Shown here: positions 15,835 through 23,714 of the stretch, piece by piece
How positions within the stretch are numbered: position 1 is the stretch's first letter
Layout of the letters: every line of letters begins with the position of its first letter
DNA from: Paracoccaceae bacterium
GTDB taxonomy: Bacteria; Pseudomonadota; Alphaproteobacteria; Rhodobacterales; Rhodobacteraceae
Reading direction: 5' to 3'
Assembly: GCA_011523445.1 (NCBI GenBank)
Contig: WTGT01000124.1
Span: 1 to 24,085, forward strand
DNA: 24,085 bases
The notes under the pieces: model-generated
Seen by the model: only the letters and a program-made list of their open reading frames with translations
The model's database searches: none
Told to the model about the DNA's origin: nothing
Translations under genes and position numbers: made by a program

Positions 15835-16782
15835 ATGACAGGCCAAGCTTCTGAAAAAACATGCTGTAGTCCCACATGTACCGAAAATGTGCGTGTGATG
15901 GGAGAACAGGCGGTAAAAAAGAAAAAAACATATTCGGATTTTATCTCTGCCAAAGTGCCTGGTGGCATTGCCCTTTTGGGTACGAATCGGCCACAAATTA
16001 CCGATGATGGTGAGGACCCCTTGTGTAAAAAACGCCTGAAGCCTTTTCGTATCGGTCAAACTGCAGTGACGAATCAGGAATTTCGGGAATTTGTAGATGA
16101 AACGGGATATGTAACCGATGCCGAGCGATACGGTTGGTCCTTTGTCTTTTGGTCTGATGTTTCCAAACTGGTTCCCGCCACCCAAGGCGTTCAAGGGGCA
16201 GGATGGTGGCGAAGAGTGGATGGTGCGACTTGGAAAGACATTAACGGTCCGGGAACCGAGGCTGAGTTCTGGCATCCTGATCATCCGGTTGTTCAAGTAT
16301 CACACGCGGATGCCTCGGCCTATGCACTTTGGGCTGGCGGACGATTGCCGAGCGAGTTAGAATGGGAACATGCTGCCCGGTCTGGTCAAGGGGATGTTCC
16401 TTTCCCTTGGGGAGATACCGATCCCAATGATACTGATAATTTCCCCTGTAATATCTGGCAAGGTGATTTTCCGTATTTCAACACAGGTTTGGATGGTTGG
16501 AAGACAACAGCACCGGCAAAATCCTATCAACCCAATGCTCACGGACTTTACAACATGATTGGCAATGTGTGGGAGTGGACACAGGATACCTATTGGGTGA
16601 AATCGCGAAAAAAACATGTTCGCCAACGGATGAGCAAAATGCGTGGATTCAAGTTACTCAAGGGAGGATCATTCATTTGTCATCGGAGCTATTGTTACAG
16701 ATACCGGATAGCGGCCCGAACAGGTAATTCACCCGAAAGCTCTACAACTCATCAGGGTTTTCGGGTTGTATGGGATTTATGA
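15835..16782 (+). CDS. Formylglycine-generating enzyme (sulfatase-activating, SUMF1/FGE type)
   Basis: This 315-residue oxygen-dependent enzyme converts the sulfatase active-site Cys to formylglycine. The FGE-sulfatase fold is clear: a PGG-type start near residue 43, LKPFRIGQTAVTNQEFREFV, GWSFVF, HPVVQVS, AYALWAGGRLPSELEWEHAAR, NMIGNVWEWTQDTYW, KGGSFICHRSYCYRYRIAAR and HQGFRVV. Both catalytic Cys of the aerobic type, C282 and C287 (CHRSYC), are present, which separates it from non-catalytic relatives. An N-terminal extension with C10, C11 and C15 (CCSPTC) precedes the fold. It ends the tct-sulfatase operon and almost certainly matures the sulfatase encoded at 11697. There is no signal peptide, consistent with a cytoplasmic client. 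Confidence 0.93.
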   Translation: MTGQASEKTCCSPTCTENVRVMGEQAVKKKKTYSDFISAKVPGGIALLGTNRPQITDDGEDPLCKKRLKPFRIGQTAVTNQEFREFVDETGYVTDAERYGWSFVFWSDVSKLVPATQGVQGAGWWRRVDGATWKDINGPGTEAEFWHPDHPVVQVSHADASAYALWAGGRLPSELEWEHAARSGQGDVPFPWGDTDPNDTDNFPCNIWQGDFPYFNTGLDGWKTTAPAKSYQPNAHGLYNMIGNVWEWTQDTYWVKSRKKHVRQRMSKMRGFKLLKGGSFICHRSYCYRYRIAARTGNSPESSTTHQGFRVVWDL

Positions 16783-16845
16783 TGTTATTTTACGGTAATG
16801 AATTGTGTCAACAGATTGACAGTTACGATCATCTGTATTGTTTGC
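16783..16845. other. Convergent gap between FGE and tcuB with a small hairpin
   Basis: TGTCAA (16806-16811), loop CAGA and TTGACA (16816-16821) form a perfect 6-bp stem between two converging operons. There is no T run on either strand, so it is at best a weak bidirectional terminator. Confidence 0.35.
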
Positions 16846-17907
16846 CTATCCCGATCGGGTTTGATTCTTGACCAGTGCAGCCATACGGTAAAATCCATGT
16901 ATCATTTTCGAGTAAGGTGTAACCAGGAAAAAGGTTAGTACCGTTCCAAGGTGGATGGGCAGGAACCATTCAACCAAAGCTGTTCCAGTAGCTGCATACA
17001 ACAGGAGGCCCGTAGCACTAACTGAGAATAGTAACAGAATGAATGCCATCTCACTACCCCAGATCCGGGCAACACCCAAATTTGGATCTGCCTTGGTTTT
17101 CAACCAGGCCAGCCCTCCCGTGCCTAGGCAAAGCAATACTCCACCCGGCACACCCAATAGTTTAGGCAGTGAATACCAGGAATAGGGTGCCTCAAGCCCG
17201 AAAGCATAATGCAGAATTGTGCCAGCCGTGGTTGAACCGAAACACATCAGGAAACCCCAAAAAGTTATTTTATGCAAAGCTGAACGTGTCTTGGTATAGC
17301 GGTCCTCATCTTCAAAATTACAACCATCACCATGGCCTCCCTTGAGATTCCGCAGGGTAATCGCCTCCAGGCTGGCCTGCCATAATTCCGTCAAGGTCAT
17401 CTTTTTTCCCCCGATATATCGCCAATAACGATTGATGGATACTCCTGTGGCAATTAACGGCAATAGAAAGGAAGGTAGAAAAATCATCACCATAAGACCG
17501 TGCGACATGTGAGCATAAAACCCTTCTCCTTCCTCGGGTATGAATGTATTTACCAGCCAAAACAGAAAGGCCAGAGAACATGCCAAAACCACCACCATGA
17601 TCATACCTGACCGATCAAACATGTTGGCGAATCCTTGGGGCCAGGAGAACTTCTTCCAACTGTCATACCTTACTTCATCCAAGGCAGCCGGAAGATTGAT
17701 CGCAAACTCGTGGGGTGGGGTATATTGACAGGCATAATAACACCCCCGGCAGTTGTGGCACAAATTGGCCAACTGGATAATGCTACTGTCAGAGAAACTT
17801 CGTTCAGCAAACATGGCAGGAAAAACCGAGCAATAACCCTCGCAATAGCGACATGCATTGCAAATCTCGGCCTGCCTTCGAGCTTCCAATATTGAATTAT
17901 CTGACAT
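16846..17907 (-). CDS. tcuB: TcuB/CitB-type iron-sulfur, haem-b membrane electron-transfer protein
   Basis: This 353-residue protein reoxidises TcuA and passes electrons to the membrane quinone pool. The N-terminal part binds two 4Fe-4S clusters: C16, C19, C22, C26 and C50, C53, C56, C60. The rest has about six membrane helices with several His suited to haem b. I place the start at the ATG 17907 because AAGGAG lies 9 nt upstream and the Cys motifs follow at the usual distance. The frame is open to 17952, but that stretch lies inside tcuA. Its start overlaps the tcuA stop by 11 nt, so the two are coupled. Family size is similar to Salmonella TcuB, as I recall it. Confidence 0.88.
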   Translation of the reverse strand: MSDNSILEARRQAEICNACRYCEGYCSVFPAMFAERSFSDSSIIQLANLCHNCRGCYYACQYTPPHEFAINLPAALDEVRYDSWKKFSWPQGFANMFDRSGMIMVVVLACSLAFLFWLVNTFIPEEGEGFYAHMSHGLMVMIFLPSFLLPLIATGVSINRYWRYIGGKKMTLTELWQASLEAITLRNLKGGHGDGCNFEDEDRYTKTRSALHKITFWGFLMCFGSTTAGTILHYAFGLEAPYSWYSLPKLLGVPGGVLLCLGTGGLAWLKTKADPNLGVARIWGSEMAFILLLFSVSATGLLLYAATGTALVEWFLPIHLGTVLTFFLVTPYSKMIHGFYRMAALVKNQTRSG

Positions 17908-19294
17908 GTTCCGCTGCTCCTTGCCCGGCAAGTCGACCAAATACCGTACCAATAGTCATTCCAAATCCAGCCAGATAACCTTCACCAAGGATTGAACCTG
18001 CCATGATTTCACCCGCAGCCCAAAGATTTTCCACCGGGCCTTCTTTACTCTGAACCCTAGCCTGATCATCCACTTTCAAACCTAGATAGGTGAATGTAAC
18101 ACCAGGACGTAATTCATATCCATAAAAGGGAGGTTCATTAATCGGGCGTGCCCAATTGGATTTAGGTGGATTCAATCCTCTGGTCGACAGCCCGTCCAGT
18201 TCGGTAGGATGAAAATTCCCAGGCTGACAGGACGCATTAAATTCATCAATGGTCCGCCTGATTCTTGATGAAGGCAGTTGCATCTTTTGAGCCAACTCCT
18301 CAATTGTGTTTCCCTGAACAGGTGGAAAAACGGACGGCATAAAAAGTTCGAGCGATTTTGAATCGATAATTGCATAACCTACCTGATCGGGCTGTGCTGC
18401 AACTAGGCGTCCCCATATTGCATAACGTTTTGGCCAGACATCCTCGCCTTCATCATAAAACCTTTCACCGTTTTTGTTGACCACTGCGGCAAAAGGAACA
18501 CAATCAAGACGGGTAACGATACCACCATCGTATTTGGGTGCTCGCCCGTCAATTGCCACCGCATGGCATTGGGTAGGGTCACCTACACTCATTATCCCCT
18601 GATCAAGAAGGTTTTTCAATACCACACCACGGTTATATGGCGTACCCCTTATCAAAAAATTTCGTGCCGCTTCTCCCCAAGCACTCGCCAACCAGTCAAT
18701 ATCTGCCTGGAATCCACCCGAAGCAACAACAATCGCTGCAGGTCTAAAGGTGACATCCTTGTTGTTTATTTCGGCAATAACTGATTTGATCCGCCGGTTG
18801 TCATATTCGAGATGTTTGACATTGGATTCATAGCTAACTTCAACACCCAAATCCATGGCCTTGCGGTAATAGGCATTCACAAGTGCCTTTCCCCCTCCCA
18901 GAAAAAAGGCATTTGTTCGGCTGAGTGAAAGCGTACCTGAGAGCGATGGTTGAAATCGAACACCATGGGCATGCATCCAGCCATAAACCTCTTGCGAAGA
19001 ACGAATACACATTCGAGCCAGACCTTCGTCAGTCTTGCCCTTCGTTACTTTCAAAAGGTCATCGAAATATTCCTCCTCCTCATACTTTCCGGTCAATTCC
19101 CCCAAGGGCTCCGAATGCATGCATCTGAAATTCCTGGTATGCCGACTGTTCCCTCCTCGGTATGGTTTAGGTGCACTTTCTAGTAGCAAGACAGATGCTC
19201 CTGCCTCCTTTGCCGTGATTGCAGCACAAAGCGCTGCGTTACCTCCTCCAATTACCAATACATAGGGTTCGGATATATTAAAATTCTTAATCAA
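17897..19294 (-). CDS. tcuA: TcuA-type FAD-dependent tricarballylate dehydrogenase family protein
   Basis: This flavoprotein of the fumarate reductase/succinate dehydrogenase group desaturates a carboxylate; known TcuA turns tricarballylate into cis-aconitate. The FAD motif VIGGGNAALCAAITAKEAGASVLLLE is followed by GGNSRHTRNFR, a TcuA-like feature. The C-terminal FAD part reads NLWAAGEIMAGSILGEGYLAGFG. The frame is open to a TTG at 19402 (501 residues). I prefer the TTG at 19294, which gives 465 residues, close to known TcuA, and places the FAD motif normally; neither start has a good ribosome site. No tcuC-type MFS carrier is adjacent, so substrate may come through TctABC. Exact substrate is uncertain in this context. 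Confidence 0.87.
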   Translation of the reverse strand: MIKNFNISEPYVLVIGGGNAALCAAITAKEAGASVLLLESAPKPYRGGNSRHTRNFRCMHSEPLGELTGKYEEEEYFDDLLKVTKGKTDEGLARMCIRSSQEVYGWMHAHGVRFQPSLSGTLSLSRTNAFFLGGGKALVNAYYRKAMDLGVEVSYESNVKHLEYDNRRIKSVIAEINNKDVTFRPAAIVVASGGFQADIDWLASAWGEAARNFLIRGTPYNRGVVLKNLLDQGIMSVGDPTQCHAVAIDGRAPKYDGGIVTRLDCVPFAAVVNKNGERFYDEGEDVWPKRYAIWGRLVAAQPDQVGYAIIDSKSLELFMPSVFPPVQGNTIEELAQKMQLPSSRIRRTIDEFNASCQPGNFHPTELDGLSTRGLNPPKSNWARPINEPPFYGYELRPGVTFTYLGLKVDDQARVQSKEGPVENLWAAGEIMAGSILGEGYLAGFGMTIGTVFGRLAGQGAAEHVR

Positions 19295-19609
19295 TTGTTT
19301 ATCAAACCAAGTTATAAAATTGACATCTCCGGTACTTCCCCTATCCGGATAATAGTTGGATAGTGTTTTCCTAAGCTTAAAGCCAATCACTATATATGAC
19401 AAGAAGGTCTGTTTGTACTGCTAACCTTAGTTTTTTGGTTAATACGGTTGCTTGTTGTCTTTTCGATCAATTGAGAAAAATGCTTCATCTGAAAGATCGA
19501 CAATGGAACCCTTTTGTTTGTATCTGTGCCCTGTTTCCCTTTCAATGAGATTCAAAGAGGTTCACGATTAATTTCTGAATCTCAGTATTTTGGCAATGGT
19601 AAAATCAAA
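19295..19609. other. Region between tcuA and the SulP gene, with inverted repeat downstream of SulP
   Basis: This roughly 300-bp stretch should hold the tcuA promoter (minus strand) and the end of the SulP transcript. A 9-bp inverted repeat (TGAGATTCA 19546-19554, TGAATCTCA 19576-19584, 21-nt loop) lies about 25 nt past the SulP stop without a T run, so it is only a weak terminator candidate. TCGATC and GATCGA near 19465-19500 form another possible dyad upstream of tcuA. No gene is visible apart from possible N-terminal codons of tcuA up to 19402. Confidence 0.35.
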
Positions 19610-21247
19610 TCATTCACTGAATTCCAGAATTTCCCTGACAACCTTTCGAGCATCCTTGATTGTACCGACAATTCTATCGGATGGAATCCCTTCGAGGATG
19701 TCGAGGCTGTTCAGTATGGAAGCCACATCATTGCTCAGACCAGCTACTATGCATTCCGTATTGGAATTGGCTGCAACTTCCAGAAGTTGTCCTATCACCA
19801 CAGCGGCACTATCGTCTATATACACCGTGTCCGAGAAATCAAAAATGACAACCTCGTGTTCAATGATATCTTGACCGATCACACTGACCAACTTATGAGA
19901 TGCCGCAACACTTAGCATACCCCTCAACGCCACCATCCCAGCTCTTGCCGAAAGAAGGTCATCTTGATTTGACATCTCGTCTTCTTCAAGCAATTTCGTA
20001 TCCAACAAAGGTACCGAAACCACACTGTCAAGCTCCAACTTTTCCAATCCCCGTGCATGTACCATGCCACCAGCGATCAATCCAATGGCAACCGCAGTGA
20101 TCAAATCTACAAATACGGTAAGGAAGAGTGTTACCATTAATACGACGAGATGCTCACGCCTTAGCCTGTGAACCCTGACCAGCATTCGCCAGTCGATGAT
20201 ATCCCAACCAACCTTGATCAGTACCCCGGCCAAGGCAGCAAGAGGTATCGGTTCAACGAATCGACCGAGGCCCAATACCAGCCCAAACAAGAGTAAAGCT
20301 CGAACCACACCTGATACCGGGGTTGACCCTCCAGAACGGATGTTGATGACCGTACCCATGGTGGCCCCTGCACCGGGTAAAGCCCCAATAAAACCTGCAA
20401 CCATGTTACCTATGCCCTGACCGATCAATTCTTTGTCCGGATTGTGACGTTTTCCAGTTAAAGAATCAGCCACAAGAGAAGTCAAAAGACTGTCAACCGA
20501 GCCTAACATTGCCAAGATGATAGCTGGTTTCAATGAATACAGTACAAAACCAATCGATGGCAAAGCGAATTGCATTGTAGGGAGTCCAACAGGAATAGGT
20601 CCGATTACAGGTGCTTCCGTGAACCACAAGATACCTAACATTGTTCCAGTAATAAGGGCAACCAGAGGACCTGGAGCAAATCGTGAGAACCTTTTTGGCC
20701 AAAGAAAACCCACAGCAAGTGTGATCAAACCAATTACGAAAGCATTGCCATTGATACTGTTCACTGCTTCTGGAAGAGCTCGTGCTGACCCCATGGGCCC
20801 ACCAGTGGCACTTGAGGAACCAAACAAAGGTAGCGATTGCATCAGGATAACGATAAAACCGATACCAGACATGAAGCCGGAAACGACAACATAAGGTGTG
20901 TAAACGACCAAACGGCCTATCCTTGAGATTCCCAAAAGGATCTGGAAGAGACCGGCCAATACAACAATCGCTAGAGCTTCCGTGATAGTGGAAGCATGAC
21001 TTGTAACAATGACTGACATTGCTACGGTCATGGGTGCTGTTGGACCAGATATCTGGGAACGTGTCCCGCCAAACACTGAAGCAAAAAAACCAACAGCTAT
21101 GGCACCGTAAAGCCCGGCTGCTGCTCCCATCCCTGAGGCAATTCCAAAACCAAGTGAGACCGGCAGTGCCACAACCATCGAGGTAACGCCCCCGAAGAAA
21201 TCGCCTCGAAAAGTGTCAAGGTTGTATTTAATGCTGAAAGGTGCCAT
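19610..21247 (-). CDS. SulP/SLC26-family anion transporter with C-terminal STAS domain
   Basis: This 545-residue inner-membrane transporter has the SulP architecture: an N-terminal transmembrane domain of about 10-14 helices (residues about 15-410), then a STAS domain (about 430-545). The family region near the N terminus (MVVALPVSLGFGIASGMGAAAGLYGAI) and GGTRSQISGPTAPMTV are present, as are the core motif AMLGSVDSLLTSLVADSLTG and GALPGAGATMGTVINIRSGG. The STAS part shows VVIFDFSDTVYIDDSAA. Members carry sulfate, bicarbonate or dicarboxylates, often with Na+ or H+. Near a sulfatase locus, sulfate is attractive but not proven. It is monocistronic, separated from tcuA by a spacer, and no strong ribosome site precedes its ATG. 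Confidence 0.9.
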   Translation of the reverse strand: MAPFSIKYNLDTFRGDFFGGVTSMVVALPVSLGFGIASGMGAAAGLYGAIAVGFFASVFGGTRSQISGPTAPMTVAMSVIVTSHASTITEALAIVVLAGLFQILLGISRIGRLVVYTPYVVVSGFMSGIGFIVILMQSLPLFGSSSATGGPMGSARALPEAVNSINGNAFVIGLITLAVGFLWPKRFSRFAPGPLVALITGTMLGILWFTEAPVIGPIPVGLPTMQFALPSIGFVLYSLKPAIILAMLGSVDSLLTSLVADSLTGKRHNPDKELIGQGIGNMVAGFIGALPGAGATMGTVINIRSGGSTPVSGVVRALLLFGLVLGLGRFVEPIPLAALAGVLIKVGWDIIDWRMLVRVHRLRREHLVVLMVTLFLTVFVDLITAVAIGLIAGGMVHARGLEKLELDSVVSVPLLDTKLLEEDEMSNQDDLLSARAGMVALRGMLSVAASHKLVSVIGQDIIEHEVVIFDFSDTVYIDDSAAVVIGQLLEVAANSNTECIVAGLSNDVASILNSLDILEGIPSDRIVGTIKDARKVVREILEFSE

Positions 21248-21639
21248 GCGATTAGATTTTTTTCGTTGGGTTAACTACCATATGCTAACCTCAATTTTTA
21301 TCCAATTACCTGATATTCTATTACACCAAAACTCATTAAGTGGGGTGTATTCTCTATCTGAAATTTTAAACAAACCTATTTTCGATTATAAAAGGACTAC
21401 AGATACATTCCCAGCAATTAAAAATGATCGGATAGATCAACAAGAAAATATAACAAATATGATTTCCTAGGAAATTAAGTTCTCCAGACACCTAATTGGC
21501 CCTTGGAGTTATTCCCAATCATTAATGTAAATCAATGATTTAGCAATATCCAGAACATCAACTGGTCAGAAACATTCTGGTCGTGGATGTATTACACCAG
21601 GAAATCCAGTTCAATATTCAAATCCACTTTTCGTGGAGT
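21248..21639. other. 392-bp AT-rich intergenic region between SulP and the alpha/beta hydrolase
   Basis: No convincing gene is seen here. It must contain the SulP promoter (minus strand, near 21250-21340) and the end of the hydrolase transcript. Inverted repeats noted: GGTTA/TAACC around 21279-21300 with CATATG inside; AATCATT (21517-21523)/AATGATT (21534-21540) with a 10-nt loop; and a 5-bp stem TCCAC/GTGGA at 21623-21637 just after the hydrolase stop. None has the form of a strong terminator. A plus-strand ORF running from SulP into this region lacks protein-like composition. Confidence 0.4.
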
Positions 21640-22419
21640 TCATGAAACACTGCTGCAAAAGTGGACAATTTCCTGGCCCACCTCTTCTCCTGCTTCCAAT
21701 AGGATGGAGTGTTTAAGATCTGGCAGAATAACCAGTTCGGAATTGGCAAGTGCCGATGCAATTTGACGGTTTAATCGAGGATTGCAACCCCCATCATTCT
21801 CTCCCGTAAGAACAAGACAGGGGCATTCGATTTCGTGCAACCAAGGTTTCATTTCCGTACCGGCATAAATCCTGAAGACATTCAGAAACACTTCGGGATT
21901 TGTGGCAATAACCTGATTCAAACGCTTTTCAACTACCTCTGGATGAGACTGGATAAACTCGTCTGTAAACCACCGATCGGTAAGTGTTTCCAATATTTGA
22001 GGAATCCCCCTAGACTCCATTGCTTGTACAACCTTCCATACCTTGGAGGAATCATCACTAGTTCTAAAAGCTGCGGTTGATAACAAACCTAATGAAATCA
22101 CCCTTTCAGGATACCTCCTTGCATAGGCAGGCCCGATCATGCCACCTAACGAATGGCCGACAAAATGTGCACGATTAATATTGACCTCACAACGAATTTG
22201 TTCCAGGTCATCAACAAGATCATCCAAACCTAACTCTTTTTCGGGTAAAGATGCTGCTCCATGACCCCTTAGATCATAAGAAATTATTGTAAAGTAGTTC
22301 TTGAGCGTGGGTACCAGATTGTTCCAGGCTGCACGGGAAGCTCCTATTCCATGTATGAGAAACATGGCTGGACCCGTTCCTTCAATGTTATAGGGGCAAG
22401 TTTCTACCTTGGGCAGCAT
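21640..22419 (-). CDS. Alpha/beta-hydrolase fold protein
   Basis: This is a 259-residue cytoplasmic hydrolase. The oxyanion-hole motif HGIGASRAAW, the nucleophile elbow GHSLGG (Ser near residue 94), the acid in TGENDGG and the His in LPDLKHSILLEAG complete a catalytic triad. YDLRGHGAAS is typical of the 3-oxoadipate enol-lactonase/haloperoxidase-like branch. It lies 18 nt after the luciferase-like gene, with GAGGAG ahead of the ATG, so it is the second gene of that operon. The ester, lactone or C-C bond it cleaves cannot be told from sequence. Confidence 0.88.
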   Translation of the reverse strand: MLPKVETCPYNIEGTGPAMFLIHGIGASRAAWNNLVPTLKNYFTIISYDLRGHGAASLPEKELGLDDLVDDLEQIRCEVNINRAHFVGHSLGGMIGPAYARRYPERVISLGLLSTAAFRTSDDSSKVWKVVQAMESRGIPQILETLTDRWFTDEFIQSHPEVVEKRLNQVIATNPEVFLNVFRIYAGTEMKPWLHEIECPCLVLTGENDGGCNPRLNRQIASALANSELVILPDLKHSILLEAGEEVGQEIVHFCSSVS

Positions 22420-22437
22420 AACGATTTCAAACTCCTC

Positions 22438-23454
22438 TTACTGAAAATATGGCATAACTTCTTCTGCAATCCGGTGTACATTTTCAATCATTTCCGAATG
22501 TTCGGCACCAAAATTTATATTCAGGATTATCCTGTCTATCCCCAAATCAGAGTATACTGACAGCTTGTCTATCATTTCCTGTTTGCCACAAATCAACAAG
22601 CTTTCTGCTAATTCCTCTTTGGTTTGATTCCTTGGCAAGGGTTTTATCATTCCATGTTCAACAATTCCAGGACCAGTAAACACATTATCAAAGCGACTGT
22701 AATAGGTGTAAGCCAAGTCGATTTTGGAGAGTGCATCTTTATCCGACATGGTAAAATGGGCAAGTCTGGACAAGCTGAGAGTAGGGCAATTTTCAGTTCT
22801 TCCCAGATCCTCCTTACCTCTATTGAATGCTTCAACCTGATTGACCAATAGCTGGTGATTTCCTGCCAAGGGAGTTGTCTGGATATGAAACCCCCTCAGG
22901 ACACAATGGTATATTCCTTCGGGTATCATAACAGCCATCATGATTTCGGGAGATCCCAGAACAATTGGTCTAGGCATGATGGTCAGAGCATCGAATTTGT
23001 AAAATTTACCACTCCACGAAACTTCTTCCTCGTTTAGCAACGCCTTAAGGACATCAAGGGATTCATCAAATCTTTCCCGGGTTTCATCCATGGGAATTCC
23101 CATTCTTTCCATTTCATATTTAAATGCTCCCCGGCCAACCCCCAAGAGCAATCTCCCCTGACAGAAAATATCCGCTGTTATGATTTCGCCTGCAAAAACC
23201 CTCATATCGTGCAATGGAAGGACGACTACGGAAGTCAGTATTTTGATTTTTTGGGTATGGGCCGCAATTTTCGTGGCAAGGATCAGTGGTGCTGGCATCA
23301 TCAGGCAATTGATCAAATGATGTTCGGTTGTCGAGACTGATTCAAACCCGACTTGTTCTGCCAAAACAGCCAATTCAACCATATCAGAGTATAATCTGGC
23401 ACCACCATAAGATTTCTCGGGGAGGTAAGGTGAAAGCTGAATACAAAAATCCAT
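22438..23454 (-). CDS. Luciferase-like (LLM class) flavin-dependent monooxygenase
   Basis: This 338-residue TIM-barrel flavin oxidoreductase belongs to the bacterial luciferase/alkanesulfonate monooxygenase superfamily. Typical segments are YSDMVELAVLAEQVGFESVSTTEHH, ILTSVVVLPLHDMRVFAGE, QGRLLLGVGRGAFKYEMERMG and ERFDESLDVLKALL, followed by WSGKFYKF. I start at the ATG 23454 because AGGA lies about 5 nt ahead; an earlier ATG at 23466 has none. It heads an operon with the alpha/beta hydrolase. It is divergent from an adenylate-forming enzyme. No flavin reductase is adjacent, so reduced FMN or F420 would have to come from elsewhere. Substrate unknown. Confidence 0.88.
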   Translation of the reverse strand: MDFCIQLSPYLPEKSYGGARLYSDMVELAVLAEQVGFESVSTTEHHLINCLMMPAPLILATKIAAHTQKIKILTSVVVLPLHDMRVFAGEIITADIFCQGRLLLGVGRGAFKYEMERMGIPMDETRERFDESLDVLKALLNEEEVSWSGKFYKFDALTIMPRPIVLGSPEIMMAVMIPEGIYHCVLRGFHIQTTPLAGNHQLLVNQVEAFNRGKEDLGRTENCPTLSLSRLAHFTMSDKDALSKIDLAYTYYSRFDNVFTGPGIVEHGMIKPLPRNQTKEELAESLLICGKQEMIDKLSVYSDLGIDRIILNINFGAEHSEMIENVHRIAEEVMPYFQ

Positions 23455-23466
23455 GGAATTCCTCAT

Positions 23467-23714
23467 TTAGGATTCATTTTAAGCTGTTTTCGAATACCAT
23501 TTCATCAATAAATTACAAACCAAACTACAAGAGAAAGAGATTTAACCCAACTTGAGCATACCCATAGATTATTTTCTCATATACCTAACAACTACCTTAA
23601 CTCCTGCTTGATAACTATAATCAAACAATCCAAATAAACCTGTTAGGATGTATCAACTCCATACTGACCCATTAACAAGGTAAATTACAGAAATTACGTT
23701 TTTTGAGGAATTCT
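23467..23714. other. Divergent intergenic region between the LLM gene and the AMP-binding gene
   Basis: This AT-rich 248-bp region should carry both promoters. A dyad TTGAT (23608-23612)/ATCAA (23620-23624) with a 7-nt centre could be an operator. No promoter pair is convincing. The site GAGGAA (23705-23710) precedes the plus-strand gene. Confidence 0.3.

Noticed and set aside
19514..19915. 133-codon plus-strand ORF at the end of the SulP gene
   Set aside because: It is mostly antisense to the STAS domain, and the unique part is short and unrecognisable.
20517..20894. 125-codon ORF antisense to the SulP gene (and similar antisense frames at 10419-10793 and 109-522)
   Set aside because: These are complements of strongly coding frames with family-level matches; their composition follows from the opposite strand.
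21213..21470. 85-codon plus-strand ORF spanning the SulP start and the spacer
   Set aside because: It overlaps the SulP N terminus antisense and the rest has the composition of AT-rich noncoding DNA; no ribosome site.
22438..23454. Naming the LLM protein as an alkanesulfonate or sulfoquinovose monooxygenase
   Set aside because: No flavin reductase or sulfonate transporter is adjacent, and the LLM family covers many substrates. Only the family call is supported.
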